A DNA stretch of 64,000 nucleotides, from positions 18,699,210-18,763,209 of the forward strand of contig NC_053416.1 of assembly GCF_016859285.1 (NCBI RefSeq), read 5' to 3'. The notes beneath the pieces are model-generated. The model did not search any database, was not told the origin of the DNA, and worked only from the letters and a program-made list of their open reading frames with translations. Shown one piece after another: positions 19,341 to 34,023 of this stretch. The DNA comes from Xiphias gladius (taxonomy: Eukaryota; Chordata; Actinopteri; Istiophoriformes; Xiphiidae). The translations under genes were made by a program, and so were the position numbers. Positions within the stretch are counted from its first letter, which is position 1. Each line of letters starts with the position of its first letter.

Positions 19341-19581
19341 TCGTTTTTCTTTAATACGTCAAGTTAGCACAAATATTTCAACAGAATGCATCACTGTTCA
19401 AGACACTGTAGAAATTAGAAGAAAATATGATTTCTCCCGTAATAACTGTGATTGAATGTGAAGATATAGAGGAAACTGTGCAGGGCTGCTCATATGTATC
19501 GGGGAGCTGGAAGACCACATCATGCCGCCTGTGGTCTGTGGACTGATTGGCTGAGAGTGTCCACTGGGACAAATGCGCCGG

Positions 19582-22993
<3,412 letters not shown>

Positions 22994-22999
22994 CCCCCT

Positions 23000-23540
23000 C
23001 AGCAGACACGGTGTAGAGTATTTCTGTGAGCCGCAGGTCAGGTGACTTCAGTCTGTGTCTGCAGCAGCTCTCCTCTTCCTCTCCTTCAGCTGCGGAGCAA
23101 AACACAAAATCTTTCACCTAGCTGCCACCTAGCTCTGCCGAGGCAGAAAACCCATGGGACTACAGAAGACACGTTTGCACGCGGACACGTCCAAATGTTA
23201 AACCAGTCATTAGCTTAGCAGACACAGAAGAATATATAAACATCTAACTACTGTTGCTAAAACTCTTTTCTCTGGTCCGGATAAACACCAACGCTAATGC
23301 TAACTTAGCAAGCACGACAGGCAGTAAAGATATATGTCAAGTAGCATAGCCAGGCTAAACGGCCAGCTAGCGGAGTTAAAATTCAGCGGTGTATCGTCTA
23401 CTTACCCCGTTACTTATATTTAGGCAGTTTTAGACTACGGTTTTTACTTGTTTTTAAGAATACAGTTGTACACATTACTTGTTGGAAGCAGGCAGTGAAG
23501 TCAAGATCAGCTGCTTCCTGTTTACGCCAAAGTCACATGA
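23000..23540 (-). promoter_or_regulatory. rraga: probable rraga 5' UTR and promoter
   Basis: The stretch upstream of the rraga start codon has a gene-proximal, mixed-composition character. It includes a GTCACATGA (about 23531) resembling an E-box/CLEAR-like site. The transcription start is not identifiable by eye. Confidence 0.35.
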
Positions 23541-24431
23541 TGGTGAGTGGGGCTTTATGCCCCGAGTTTTGTCTCACAGCTCCCAGACGGACTTCCCCAG
23601 GTCATTCACAGATTAAATATTTAGGTCCAGGTTCAGGTTATAAACAAAAATCAAAGTTAGGGTTAGGACAATTGATAGGGTCTCCTGTTTGAGCGATTTT
23701 GGAAGTAGAGGTAAAAATGCCTAACAGACATTACACAGAGAAAGAAAAATTGTGGCGTCTTTCTCTCTTCCTCTTTGTAATGTTTAAATGGTTTTAGTTT
23801 TAGTAGACATTAGTACATTTGAATTTAGAATTTCATAATGGAAACATTTTTAAAATCGCGAGTATACTGCAATCAGGATAGTAGACCAATACAGTATGGG
23901 TAGTCGTGTCCACCATCCTTATAAAACTGATGATGTTGTCTAACTTTTTTTTTTTTCACTCAAGAATATGAAATTCACCCATTTGTGAAATAACTTTCAC
24001 CTTTCGAAGACCAACCAGGGCCTGGGTGAGGGCCATAAGCTGGAACGTGTTGGTCTATTAATAAGGTTGTTTCTGGAGTACCTCTTCAGACTTTTTCTCT
24101 TCTCCACGCACCTTGGAAGTGCGTTAAGTTGTGCCAGCTTCAACGCATATTTCGCTCATAGGCTCATTTTTTTTCAACGGCGGGGTGCTTAATTTAAAAA
24201 TTTTAATTTATTTTGAAAGGGTGCACAGGAAGTGTTACTATGCTATCACGCCTGTCTTGACGTTGGTATGAGACTCTCTCTCCGAACAAAACAAAGCTTT
24301 TATCAAACCATCTGGCGATTGATAATCATCACACATACAGTCATTACTTATAATAGCCACACTAATTCCATTTACATGTCGGTATTGTTAAATCTACAGA
24401 AATGAATATAGTGTTGCAGTTCCAGACGTGA

Positions 24432-24444
24432 CCACCAGATGGCG
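24432..24444 (+). promoter_or_regulatory. CTCF-like core motif
   Basis: ccaccagatggcg is close to the CTCF core (CCASYAGRKGGC). It sits in a ~40-base block (gttgcag..cgtgaccacc) that is a diverged copy of the block at 24669-24700. Confidence 0.35.
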
Positions 24445-24685
24445 AACAGTGAACAGTCATGATTCCATACACCCACGACCTCCGTCAAATGCGTGTTAAA
24501 AGGGCAGGACATAAGCAGACTACCACATCTGGAAAACACTTTCAAGGTTAAAAAAAAACTGTCCTCCCCACGAAATGCACTTAAATGCGGTGGATACTAT
24601 AGAAATTTTGTATTTATTGCAAGGCTGTTGTAATAGAATGTATTTTTCCCACTGAAGAATATGGAGTTGTAGTTTCCCACCGTGA

Positions 24686-24698
24686 CCACTAGAGGGCA
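24686..24698 (+). promoter_or_regulatory. CTCF-like core motif
   Basis: ccactagagggca fits the CTCF core very well and has the same orientation as the copy at 24432. The shared flank (gttgyagtt..cgtgaccac) suggests both derive from one duplicated or repeat-borne sequence. Confidence 0.4.
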
Positions 24699-26354
24699 AT
24701 GAACACCTAATTTAATTAGAATAATAAAAGGTATTAGTAGTATATCATCAGTTAAGCAGAGAGGCTTCACTGTACAACCAGACCTCTCATGCCTTACAAC
24801 AGTTAGCCTAACACATACACCAATCTTAAGTTAACCAAGTTATATTTACATACAGTACCATGTACACATGGTATGGTATGCGTATGTCTGATATACAGTA
24901 TGGCTACATCTAAGGAGCAAAATATGCTGTTTGACCAATAGTCTGTCAAAGGAAGAGACCAGAGAAATAAATGATGTGCAGTAGTCTGCCAACATTGCAA
25001 GATTTCATGTACTTGCAATGATGTCACCTACTTTATCTATACTGTTTACTGGGGCTGTCATTGACTAAAGAAATTCTGTATATTAATGCAAAGGCTCTTG
25101 AAACCATGAAACACTTGAAAAACCAGATATGATAACAATCTTCCCATTGCCCTGAAGGGAATGCCAATGTCATCTCGCTCAGTAAGCATGGTTCAACTGA
25201 CGAGAAGTCAGATTTTTCTTACACAGAAATGTACGTCTTTAAAGCCCACAGTGATAGATTAGCTCTGATTTCATCTGCATGCAGTGGAGCAGAAAATTCA
25301 AAGATTAATTTGAAGTAAGGACTTCACTAGAAGGGAACTATGATTACCGAGAGGGACACAGCAGCAACAGACAGAGGGCGTAGAGAGAGGGAGAGAAGAG
25401 AGAGAGAGAGAAAGCAGCTAATTTGGACCATTTGTCCCCTTTTGGTTGACGAGTGAATGAAAGATGTCACTTGCAATGCTGTGGTCAGAAATAATCTGCA
25501 TTTGGGAATCTCACACGAAAAGCAAGGAGAGAGCATATTACATATTTAACTATTAGCGCCACATTTCTGCCAAACTATGAATGATTAATACTGACTGAAC
25601 TTTTAATCGCAGCTGCTGAAGTGTGAGTATTTTATGTCAAGAATTAAGTATTTAATACTTGTGGTTCTCTGAGGACGATTACTGCATATATGGCATTTAT
25701 TTTCTATTGGACACAAATAGTTCTCAATCTGGACTCTACTTAGAAATGTTGGTACCGGCATAATTTTGATTAATGATACCTTTTATCTCCTGTTCAGCCC
25801 GACAGTTTTAAGTGCCTATACTTCAACAGAAAAACACACTACTATCTCTGAGATGTCATAGAGCCAAAGATATACAGTATGAGTTTGTTTTTCAAAATAC
25901 ACGTTCCACTACAGAAAAAAGACAGATTTATATGGGATTCCTGAAAATTATAAATTTATTGAAAAGGCAAGCGATAAAAGTATTATAAAACTTTATTCTT
26001 TACCTACTGTATGTAATCTCCAAACTGGAACCCCTTCCCACAAAAAAAAAAAAAAATTAGTGAAATCACCCACGACGACCGGACAAACACACGGGCCAAT
26101 CATCCAGTATCTTCTCAAAATATTTGTCAGAAGTAAAATACAACAAATCATAACAAGAAGTCTGTTCACCAGTAAAGCAGGCGGGGGGGGGGTCAGTCTT
26201 TCACTATCATCCAAAACCTTAAGCTTATACACAATGAGTATATGAAATGGGCCTATAAATTATATGCAGGGTAATAACTGCCACGATCCACATTATTTTT
26301 ATGTATGGAGTTCTTAACTATACATAATTAACAATGAAGTTAAATTAGATCTCC

Positions 26355-26360
26355 TTTATT
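26355..26360 (-). terminator. chmp1b: polyadenylation signal (AATAAA on minus strand), likely for chmp1b
   Basis: tttatt on the plus strand reads AATAAA on the minus strand, about 300 bases beyond the chmp1b stop codon. Further copies occur near 25955 and 25989. Confidence 0.45.
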
Positions 26361-26657
26361 GGTGATTATGTATTTTTAAGAAATACATATATATTCCATA
26401 TCGTGCAGTTCTGTTAGTTTGAGGTGTCCAAAGAACAATGCAAATCTCTGTGAGGTCATCACCAACAGACAATCAAAAAGGGCCATTGTCTGAGGGGAAA
26501 AAAAAAAAAAAAAAAAGATACAGTAGCTCCTTGAGAAAGACACATGAGATGTAAAGAGGAGAGAAAACATGATGTAAATAAAATGTGTTTGGGAGTAATA
26601 TTAAGGTAGTGTACAGGCGTTTTTAGAGCTCTATTGCCAGTCCACTGCAGTCATCTT

Positions 26658-29600
26658 TCACATCTGATCTCTGAGTTTGGCGAGCCTTTGAGAGAGTTCA
26701 TCCTTTGGAAAAGAGAGAATTAAAAACAGGCATGAACGAGGAAGATGAAGATGACAGAAGAATCGGGGTTATTTGGAAAATACATTTCATTAGGCTTTTT
26801 GCAAATACTGCATTTTTAAAGTCTTTGTTTGACAAACACAGTTTACATTTCTTTTTCTGTAATCACATTACCTGTGTCTTTTTCACTAGGTCTATATGAC
26901 AATTTAAGTTTTGACAAATAATCAGGTTCATGTAGCAGTAACAGTAGTGAGGTTTGGATGTATATTTAAGGTTATATGTGCCAAATGTGACCTGACAAGG
27001 AAGTTGCAAAAAGCAAGTGTACCTGTTCTGCAGAGGCGACGCTGGTACCCACTGATCCTGTCTGTCCCTGAGGGAGCTCCATGTTCAGGTCCAATCTAAA
27101 CACGATGCACACACCAACTTTTAAAACTTACTTTGAGATTAAAGATACAAACACCTTTGCTTACACAATACTCAATAAAGCTTTCTACAACAGTCCTCAA
27201 ATGTCTATCAATTTTTTTTAAATAACCACCACTATTTACTGCATACACCTGTATATGTGAACAAACATCATTTCACAATAAATACTGGGATCAAATATGA
27301 AAAGGTTACCCTGCTTCATCGGCCATTTCATGCAGCAATGACTCCACTTGATTCTGAAGCACACGTTAAACATTAGACACATTAGATATACAGTGAACGT
27401 GTTCGTCTTTAAAACACTGTCAGACAAAAGGAAATATGATAAGAGTAGTTTAAGAAAACGTACCTGTGGTGTCGTGAGTGTTGTTGTGCTGCTCATGGTG
27501 TCCTCCATTTGGGCTGTCTGAACATCCAGAGTCTCAAACTGGTGTTCAAATTTGTCCATGAGAGCTGAAATCTGAAAAGAGAGGTTGGTGAATTGTTTGA
27601 TCATTTAAAGACGAAAGACAATAGTATTTTCAAGTTTAAATGACACCCCACCTTTTCCAAATTCATACTCTTCAGCGTGGCATCCATGCCTTTCACCACT
27701 CCAGCCATAGATTTTGTGACCTGTGAAATGAAACACCATCACTACAACTGAAACCAAAATGAAAACAAACAAGCTTTCTTAAGTCTGGAATGTCAATCTT
27801 CCGCCTGTAACCGATTCTCTAGGCCTACAGCAGTGTGCAGTGACCCTGTTTTCATCATACCTGGTTCATTGTAACTGCAGTTTGGACCCTTGCTGCAACT
27901 GCATCTACACGAGCGCTCATCCTCAGGAAGTTCACAGACTGGTTCTTCTGTCTGATGGCGTTCTCTGCATGGATCCTCGCCACCTCCATATTCCCCTTCT
28001 GGATGGCCTAGACACGACGTAAAAATAAAGTGGCTCAGTAAAATCTTATGCAGCCGACACCAGTCAGCGACCTCCAATAATGTGTTATTTTGATGTCTGG
28101 CTTCAGAAGTGCAACTTACTTTCTTGACTTTAGTCTTCTCTATTTTCTCCTCTTTGTCACATTTCTTGGAGTTTCTTTGGAGTTCTTTGGCAGCAAACTT
28201 TAAATTGAAGAGATGCTCTGAAATGCGATGTTAAAGAAAAAAAAAGTCCAAAGAAAGACAACGAGCAACCTTGGATGACCACTTTTATTACTGTGGATAA
28301 CTTAAAAGCTCTGTATTTTGTGTGAGAGCTGCACGAGGAGATGGCGGTGGTTATTACTTGTCACTTAGTTGTCTCAACTCAAATCCTGTCATTTCTGTTG
28401 GAAATGTGTTTGATCAAGACTATACTACTTTTTGCCCCTTTCTGGGGCCCACATTGTGTATGCATTATTTAGTAATTAGTTTGTGGTAACCTGTTTAAGC
28501 AGAGATTTTTGTTTAGTATTAAGTTGCCTTAAGGCCCTATCATTTCAGTTTATACTGTGCTTGAGTGGTGTATACAGTTTTACCAGACAAATTTGTAGGG
28601 ATGCACCCATCCGATCCAAAAGACTGGTTTTGGCAGCGATGCTGACCCCATAAAGTGGATGAGGTATTGGAGCTGATGTGACCAATCCAAATTAAATATA
28701 GTTTCTCTGTCAATGCTGCTATAAAATTCCATGCTTCTGCTATCAATTATATCCTTTCACATAAGGTCGCCAGGAAATTCCTGGCCATTATGCTTAACTT
28801 GCATAAAACATATTTCCATGTGCTCTATAATGAGCTATGCAGATTGTCAATTTGACTAAAAGCAAGCACTGGTATCAGACCATTAACTTGAGTTGAGGTA
28901 TCTAAAATAGTATTGGGTGAAAAAACTTTGGCGCATCCCTACAAATTTGCAGTTAATCAAATTACCACAAAATATCTGCCACACGTTAAACCTGGAGTCT
29001 TTGGGGCCCCCTAAGAGTCTTGGGGTCCAGGAGAGTTGCCTACTTTGCTCAGTTAGTAATCCAGCCTCGCGTGTATGTTCCTACTTTCTTACTTTAACAG
29101 GTTTTAAAGGAGAGCTAGACCAATAAATCTGCCATGCCGATATCTTGGCATTAGTGTATATGTTGGCTGGTAAGTAACAAGAAATGTCAGAACATGACTG
29201 TGAAACTAAGTTTGAGGTCATTTGCAAACAGTGTCTCCATTAAAGAGTTTTTCCACGAGAGAGCAGTGATAAGTTGATTTTTTTTTAACTGTAAAAGGTA
29301 ATGCTCAGTAGTCATCTTGATCAGAATACTTAAAAAAAAAAGAAAAATAGAAAGTTATAAGAGAGTAGTATCGAACCTATTGTTTATGTTAAAAAAAATA
29401 CTATTTGGACAATATACTGTCACGGGATTTTTTAAATGACCAAATATTTATTTTCAATATTAGCCCCCAAATATCCAATATCTGTCAAGCTATAGGTTAA
29501 AGTTTGAAATACCTCTTGACTCTGTATTTATGCAGTGACAAATACAGGTTATGTACCTGGTATTACTGGAGTTTCCCTTTCATTTGCTTATGTTTGTGTT

Positions 29601-30058
29601 GTTCCCGAGAAACCTTCACGGTGCTGTGTTAAATTAAAGACAGCCATGACAGGAATACCAGGTAAAACACACATCAGTTCTTGCCTTCATCATTTAGAGT
29701 TCTAACTGACAGCCTGACTGCACGGTGAAACGGTTAAACCACCCGGTTACTGTTGTTGGGTATTTCCAGCCATTAGCAATGAAGCTTTCCAGGCCTTCAG
29801 TCCGGTTCTCTCCCCTTGCACGACGCCTGGAACTGACTGGGAAATGTCCAAGTAATTGAATAAGGCAGCATTTGTGGCTTTGGTGGATATCTGACCTATT
29901 TCGCGATGTTCCATGTGTCTGTCACACGTAAATCTCGCCAGCCTCGCCATAAACTACGGTGTTGAGGTCGCTCTCTGAGCCCTCGTATTGACGTTACACC
30001 ACGGTCTCATCTCCCCTTCTCACCACTGGTTTAAAAGGATACTTTCGATCATCGGCAT
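26658..30058 (-). CDS. chmp1b: charged multivesicular body protein 1B (ESCRT-III subunit)
   Basis: An ESCRT-III subunit that assembles on membranes in multivesicular-body sorting, abscission and membrane repair, and recruits MIT-domain partners such as VPS4 and spastin. Eight minus-strand exons in phase: 30043-30058, 28120-28217, 27861-28007, 27652-27720, 27464-27571, 27310-27353, 27023-27095 and 26658-26702, giving 199 aa, the usual CHMP1B length. The start MPMIEK is followed by [20 protein letters not shown], the basic helix-1 region. Exon 3 has [20 protein letters not shown]. Exon 5 has [19 protein letters not shown], which separates CHMP1B from CHMP1A. The C-terminal MIM1 motif is [14 protein letters not shown]. 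Human CHMP1B is a single-exon gene on chromosome 18; here the gene has seven introns. Intron 1 (28218-30042) holds a hAT-like element. The start codon lies about 860 bases from the first tent5d exon end, head-to-head. Confidence 0.96.
28596..28941. mobile_element. non-autonomous hAT-like DNA transposon (346 bp)
   Basis: The element begins tagggatgcaccc and ends gcgcatcccta, imperfect terminal inverted repeats of about 12 bp of the hAT type. It is flanked on both sides by the identical 8-mer caaatttg (28588-28595 and 28942-28949). An 8-bp target-site duplication is diagnostic of hAT insertion. There is no open frame of note inside, so it is a MITE mobilised in trans. It sits in chmp1b intron 1. 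Confidence 0.85.
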
Positions 30059-30800
30059 CTTGAGGCGGCTCTTCGCGGATTCAACAGTTAAACGATGGAA
30101 TCCTTACGGACAATCCACAAAAGGGTAGTTAAATAAAGCGAAACCCGTCTGTGAAACTTCAGCCTTTCGCGTTTCGGTCTTCGCCTTCTCCGGCACTTCC
30201 TGATGTCTTACCAAAATACGAACGACGTCATAGTCACGTGGTGGCGGTATTCCATATCGACGTCACGAGGAAACTGCCCCCTCCCCCCGGAAAAATGTGA
30301 ATGAAAAGAGAGAGAGAAAAAAACAACAACTAACCTTTAACATTCAAACACGACACTTTTAACGTTTTTATCCGCGCCTCCGCTTTGTTGCGTATGTGCG
30401 AGTGGATTCAGTCAGATATAAGCGGACGCGGTGTTGTAGCGGCGGGGTGGTGGGCGGTGAAAACGGCCGATTGATGATTAGATTTACGGTGTGGATCACG
30501 GCGGGGAGAGAGGATGACTCACTCCGTCTGATGTGATGTTCACCCCGCAACAGCTCCTCGGCAGTGCGGTGGCACGCCGGTAGCTCGGCCTGACGTACCC
30601 GTGGGCTCCACCAATAAAAGTCCAACTTTATCCAAGTGTTTGGACGGCCCCGAGATACACCGTTTGTTTCAAACTTGAGTGACCGTCGCTTGGTAGTTAG
30701 AGAGAGACCCGGCGTCGTGATTTACCGTAAATTTCGTGACGCCTGATTGCCATGGAAACAGTGCTCCTGAGCTGAGAGGAAACTGTCCGTGTTAACTTCA
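30059..30800. promoter_or_regulatory. shared CpG-rich head-to-head promoter region of chmp1b (-) and tent5d (+)
   Basis: Between the chmp1b ATG and the tent5d first-exon donor the sequence is CpG-rich, especially 30360-30620. Visible sites: gacgtca (30224-30230, CRE-like), gtcacgtg (30233-30240, E-box/CLEAR-like), gacgtcac (30259-30266, CRE-like), an ETS-like cacttcctg near 30195, and an RFX-type X-box gattgccatggaaac (30745-30759) on the tent5d side. Transcription starts were not determined. Confidence 0.5.
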
Positions 30801-30914
30801 GCATCAACCTCTCCGACGGAGTCGGATAAACCTGTTGGGTATCTCACTCTTTATTTCTTTTCTTGTGTTGCTGCTCTGGCTTTACTTTCCATTTTAATTT
30901 TGGCCACAAACCAG
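30780..30914 (+). other. tent5d: putative noncoding first exon of tent5d
   Basis: A strong donor (accag then gtgagt) ends at 30914 just downstream of the CpG-rich promoter. The coding exon of tent5d begins after an acceptor at 34017. The 5' boundary given is approximate. Another GC-rich stretch at 31340-31700 could hold an alternative first exon. Confidence 0.4.
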
Positions 30915-32003
30915 GTGAGTTTTTTTTTTTTTTTTTTTTAAATTTAAATTGCGCGACTGTTGTGTTATTGTGTCTCATTCTGGCAAAACGCAGTTAACCT
31001 CAACTCTTCCCCCCCCTCCAGTATTAAGGCAGTTTCCTCCAAAATATTGGTCCGTTTCATTTACTCGAGCCGGCTGTCAACTTGCGAGCTGCATTCATGT
31101 GTAAATGGACCATAAAACATAGATTCCGGGCTCATCTTGAACTAACTAGTGATTTAGTGAGTTGCTACATTGGCAACATTTTGAGTTCAGAGGACAGCAT
31201 ACAATGGCTGCAGTGAACCATTAAGGAACAAGTGGCCTGTGCAAAAATGTTGGTCATAGCAGTTTTTGAAAAACGCCCGTCAACATGTATGTCTCCAGAT
31301 CACGACAATCCATAGGCTGAATAATATCGTCTGCAATGGGCCGTATTTCCCTCGCCGGGCTCACCGATGAAACATTTCGTGAGTGTCACAACCCCGAACG
31401 CCACCTGAAGTGCTGCATTTTGCGTCGTTTTTCTAGCGCACGGGGGGGGGGAGGATCCGGGAGAGCCAGCGAGTGGTGCCGCGTTCAGTGGCTGTATGAC
31501 TCATATAGTCTTATCTATAGAGAAGCCAAGAGGCAGAGGAGCAGTCCTGCTGCAGGACCGAGCTGATGTAACCCGCGAGGTTCACTAGAGGCTGCTGTGG
31601 GCCATGCTTCCCTGTGCCCCGAGCTACGGCCGCTGAACGAAGATACGCGGATGACCGCCAAATACTAACGTAGGCTGAGGAAGCGGTGGGCTGTTCACGT
31701 ACTGTGTGTGTGCACTCAACAGATGATCAGGTGCCGTTTACAGTGCATCGCATGGCCAGGTCGGGTTGAAAACAATACAAATGAAATCGACGCGGCAACT
31801 GACATATCAAATATCATTTAAACTATTTACATAAAGCTTTTGTAACTCTAGATGTATTTTATGTAATGTATTAAAATGCAAAAAATACGTTTTTTAAGCA
31901 GTTTTTATTTTTGTATCATTGTCAAAATTATATCTAAAATAAAAATGCTAAACTAAAACAAGGAACAGGAATCACCTTTGGCTTTATACACAAAATAAGT
32001 GAG

Positions 32004-32013
32004 TATAATAATA

Positions 32014-32053
<40 letters not shown>
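32004..32053. repeat. (AAT)n microsatellite
   Basis: A trinucleotide run of ataataat type with one or two interruptions, in the putative tent5d intron. Confidence 0.9.
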
Positions 32054-33494
32054 TAACAACAATCTTAGATGATACTTAAAGCACCATAGATCTGATGACC
32101 AGAAAGTTGGTGCACTGTCAAATTTTCTCTCAAGCTTTTACGAAATCGCACTGATTCACATACATCTGGAAAAAAATATTTGCGACTATTATTATTGTGG
32201 AGCGGCAGGAAGAGAAATAGCAGTGTAACCACTTGCTCAAAAGTAACCCAACTTCACAATTTATATAGTGTACACTTAGATGTACACACTAAAGCTCCTC
32301 TCTGTGGTGTTTTTGGTTGTGAGATTCTTTTCTCTACATTATTTGTTTCAACAGAAAAATCCAGTGAGAAATGAGCAAAATTTAATCCCCTGCTTCTTTT
32401 TAGAAATGTATATATATTTTAGCATGCTAGCATTGGGTAAAGCATAAAGGCAAACCAAAAAAAAAAAAAGATAATTAAAAGGACTTTATTATGAGTGCGG
32501 GGATGATGAGAGCATTCATGTTTCAAGACACCCTGAGGATCCTTAACTGATCCCTCATCTCTACTGTTGGCATAAATGTGTCTGAGAGTATGAGGGTCCT
32601 TTAAAGCCTAAAACAGGCAAAAAATAAATCCAATATTTTCCTCAGTAGTGAGTGAATCAGTGAACATCAATAATGAGGTACTCTTCTCCCTCTTATAAAT
32701 ACACTGTTTTCACATTATAACAGCAGCAATAAACACATCGTCAATCAACTGCATGCTGTTTATGAGCAATATTATGCAGCCAAGTGTATAACCACAGCAT
32801 TATATGCTTAGATTGGCATAACAAGCCTTAGTGCTCCTATTTCAGAGGAAGAGTGTTTATACATACAGGCGCAGTGTAAACAGACATGTCCTGTGTGCCT
32901 CAAATAGATCTATCAACCAGGTTGTCCCTGTAGCTGAAAGCCAGTGAATGACACACAGGTGAGTCACCTGTAACTAGCAGATGGGTGCATGATCGTAGAG
33001 GAAATGCGACATGGCACCTGCTAAATGTTTATCTTGCGTGACCAGCAAATTAAATGGCATGAGAAACAGCTTTCTGACGTTCGCATTGCCACTGGAATCT
33101 ATTGTATCACTCAGAAAAAAAAAAAGTTCCTTTCAAAACTCACAAAGCATTCTGGGAGGAGTTGCAAAGTAGACACATTAATCTTATTCACAGCTCGAAA
33201 TAGCCACAGTTTACAAATTTGTCCTCTGGACTAGATTAGTTGAAACACAAATCTGTTTATTACGATAGCCATGTTGCCATTCATCTGTAGAATATTAATT
33301 CCCGATCTGTTTAAGAAATAAAACTGAGAGCACATTTTTTTTACTTGCATGTTGCAGATAAACTTGTTGCTTGTTGAATTTTTCTGTGCAAGTTCAACAT
33401 GGAAAAATTAAATTAGGTCCAGTGCATCACCAGTGGCCTATGTTTGAGCCCTTACTGTGCCATTTAGTTGACGCCATATGTTATCATGCTGTTG

Positions 33495-33508
33495 CCACCT
33501 AGTGGCAG
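33495..33508. promoter_or_regulatory. near-palindromic CTCF-like motif
   Basis: ccacctagtggcag matches the CTCF core on the plus strand; the minus strand reads CCACTAGGTGGCA, also a good match. It lies about 520 bases upstream of the tent5d coding exon. Confidence 0.4.
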
Positions 33509-34023
33509 CAAGCCAGGCGACTTAATCCTTCATCAGTCCTCAGAGCTCACTTTGGGTATGTTGCTGCCCTTTATGCTTATTGCTGAATTTCAAATCTAGC
33601 TGATAAACAATGCCACATAGCTTAGGACATACTGCAATCAGAGAAGACCAAGGGTGAACACATCTCTGACAAAAGCACAGTGATTGGTACTTATTTGAAT
33701 GCATTTGTGGATTTGAGACTTTCAGGAGAGGATGAAAACAAAAGAGCAAATGCTAAGGACTAGAGTTTCAAGTAAACAAATTAGTAAAAAATATTTTCAA
33801 GGATAAGGATGTAGATAAGGTGCTGGGATGATACAGACAACACGTAAAGAAAAAAAAAGCATTCTCAGTACACATTGCCATTTGTAAAGGGCATCTTGCA
33901 CAGAAGACAAAAGGACAAGGGTTGTGGTTTATGCTCATCTAAGAAAAAGCCCAGTTTTTTAGACTACAACAGACATTAGCCATAATGTGATACATATGTC
34001 AGACCTCTATTTCACAGGTAAGG

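Larger units (their letters stand above)
23541..26350. other. intergenic region between rraga promoter and chmp1b 3' end
   Basis: No exon is recognised. It contains two related CTCF-like motifs (24432 and 24686), a purine-rich GA tract near 25385-25415, several T- or A-runs and a G-run near 26183-26190. Open frames are short and unrelated to known families. Confidence 0.6.
30915..34017 (+). other. tent5d: putative tent5d intron 1
   Basis: No coding exon is visible. It contains a second GC-rich, CpG-bearing stretch (31340-31700), an AAT microsatellite (32004-32053) and a near-palindromic CTCF-like site (33495-33508). The final acceptor ttcacag ends at 34017. Confidence 0.45.
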
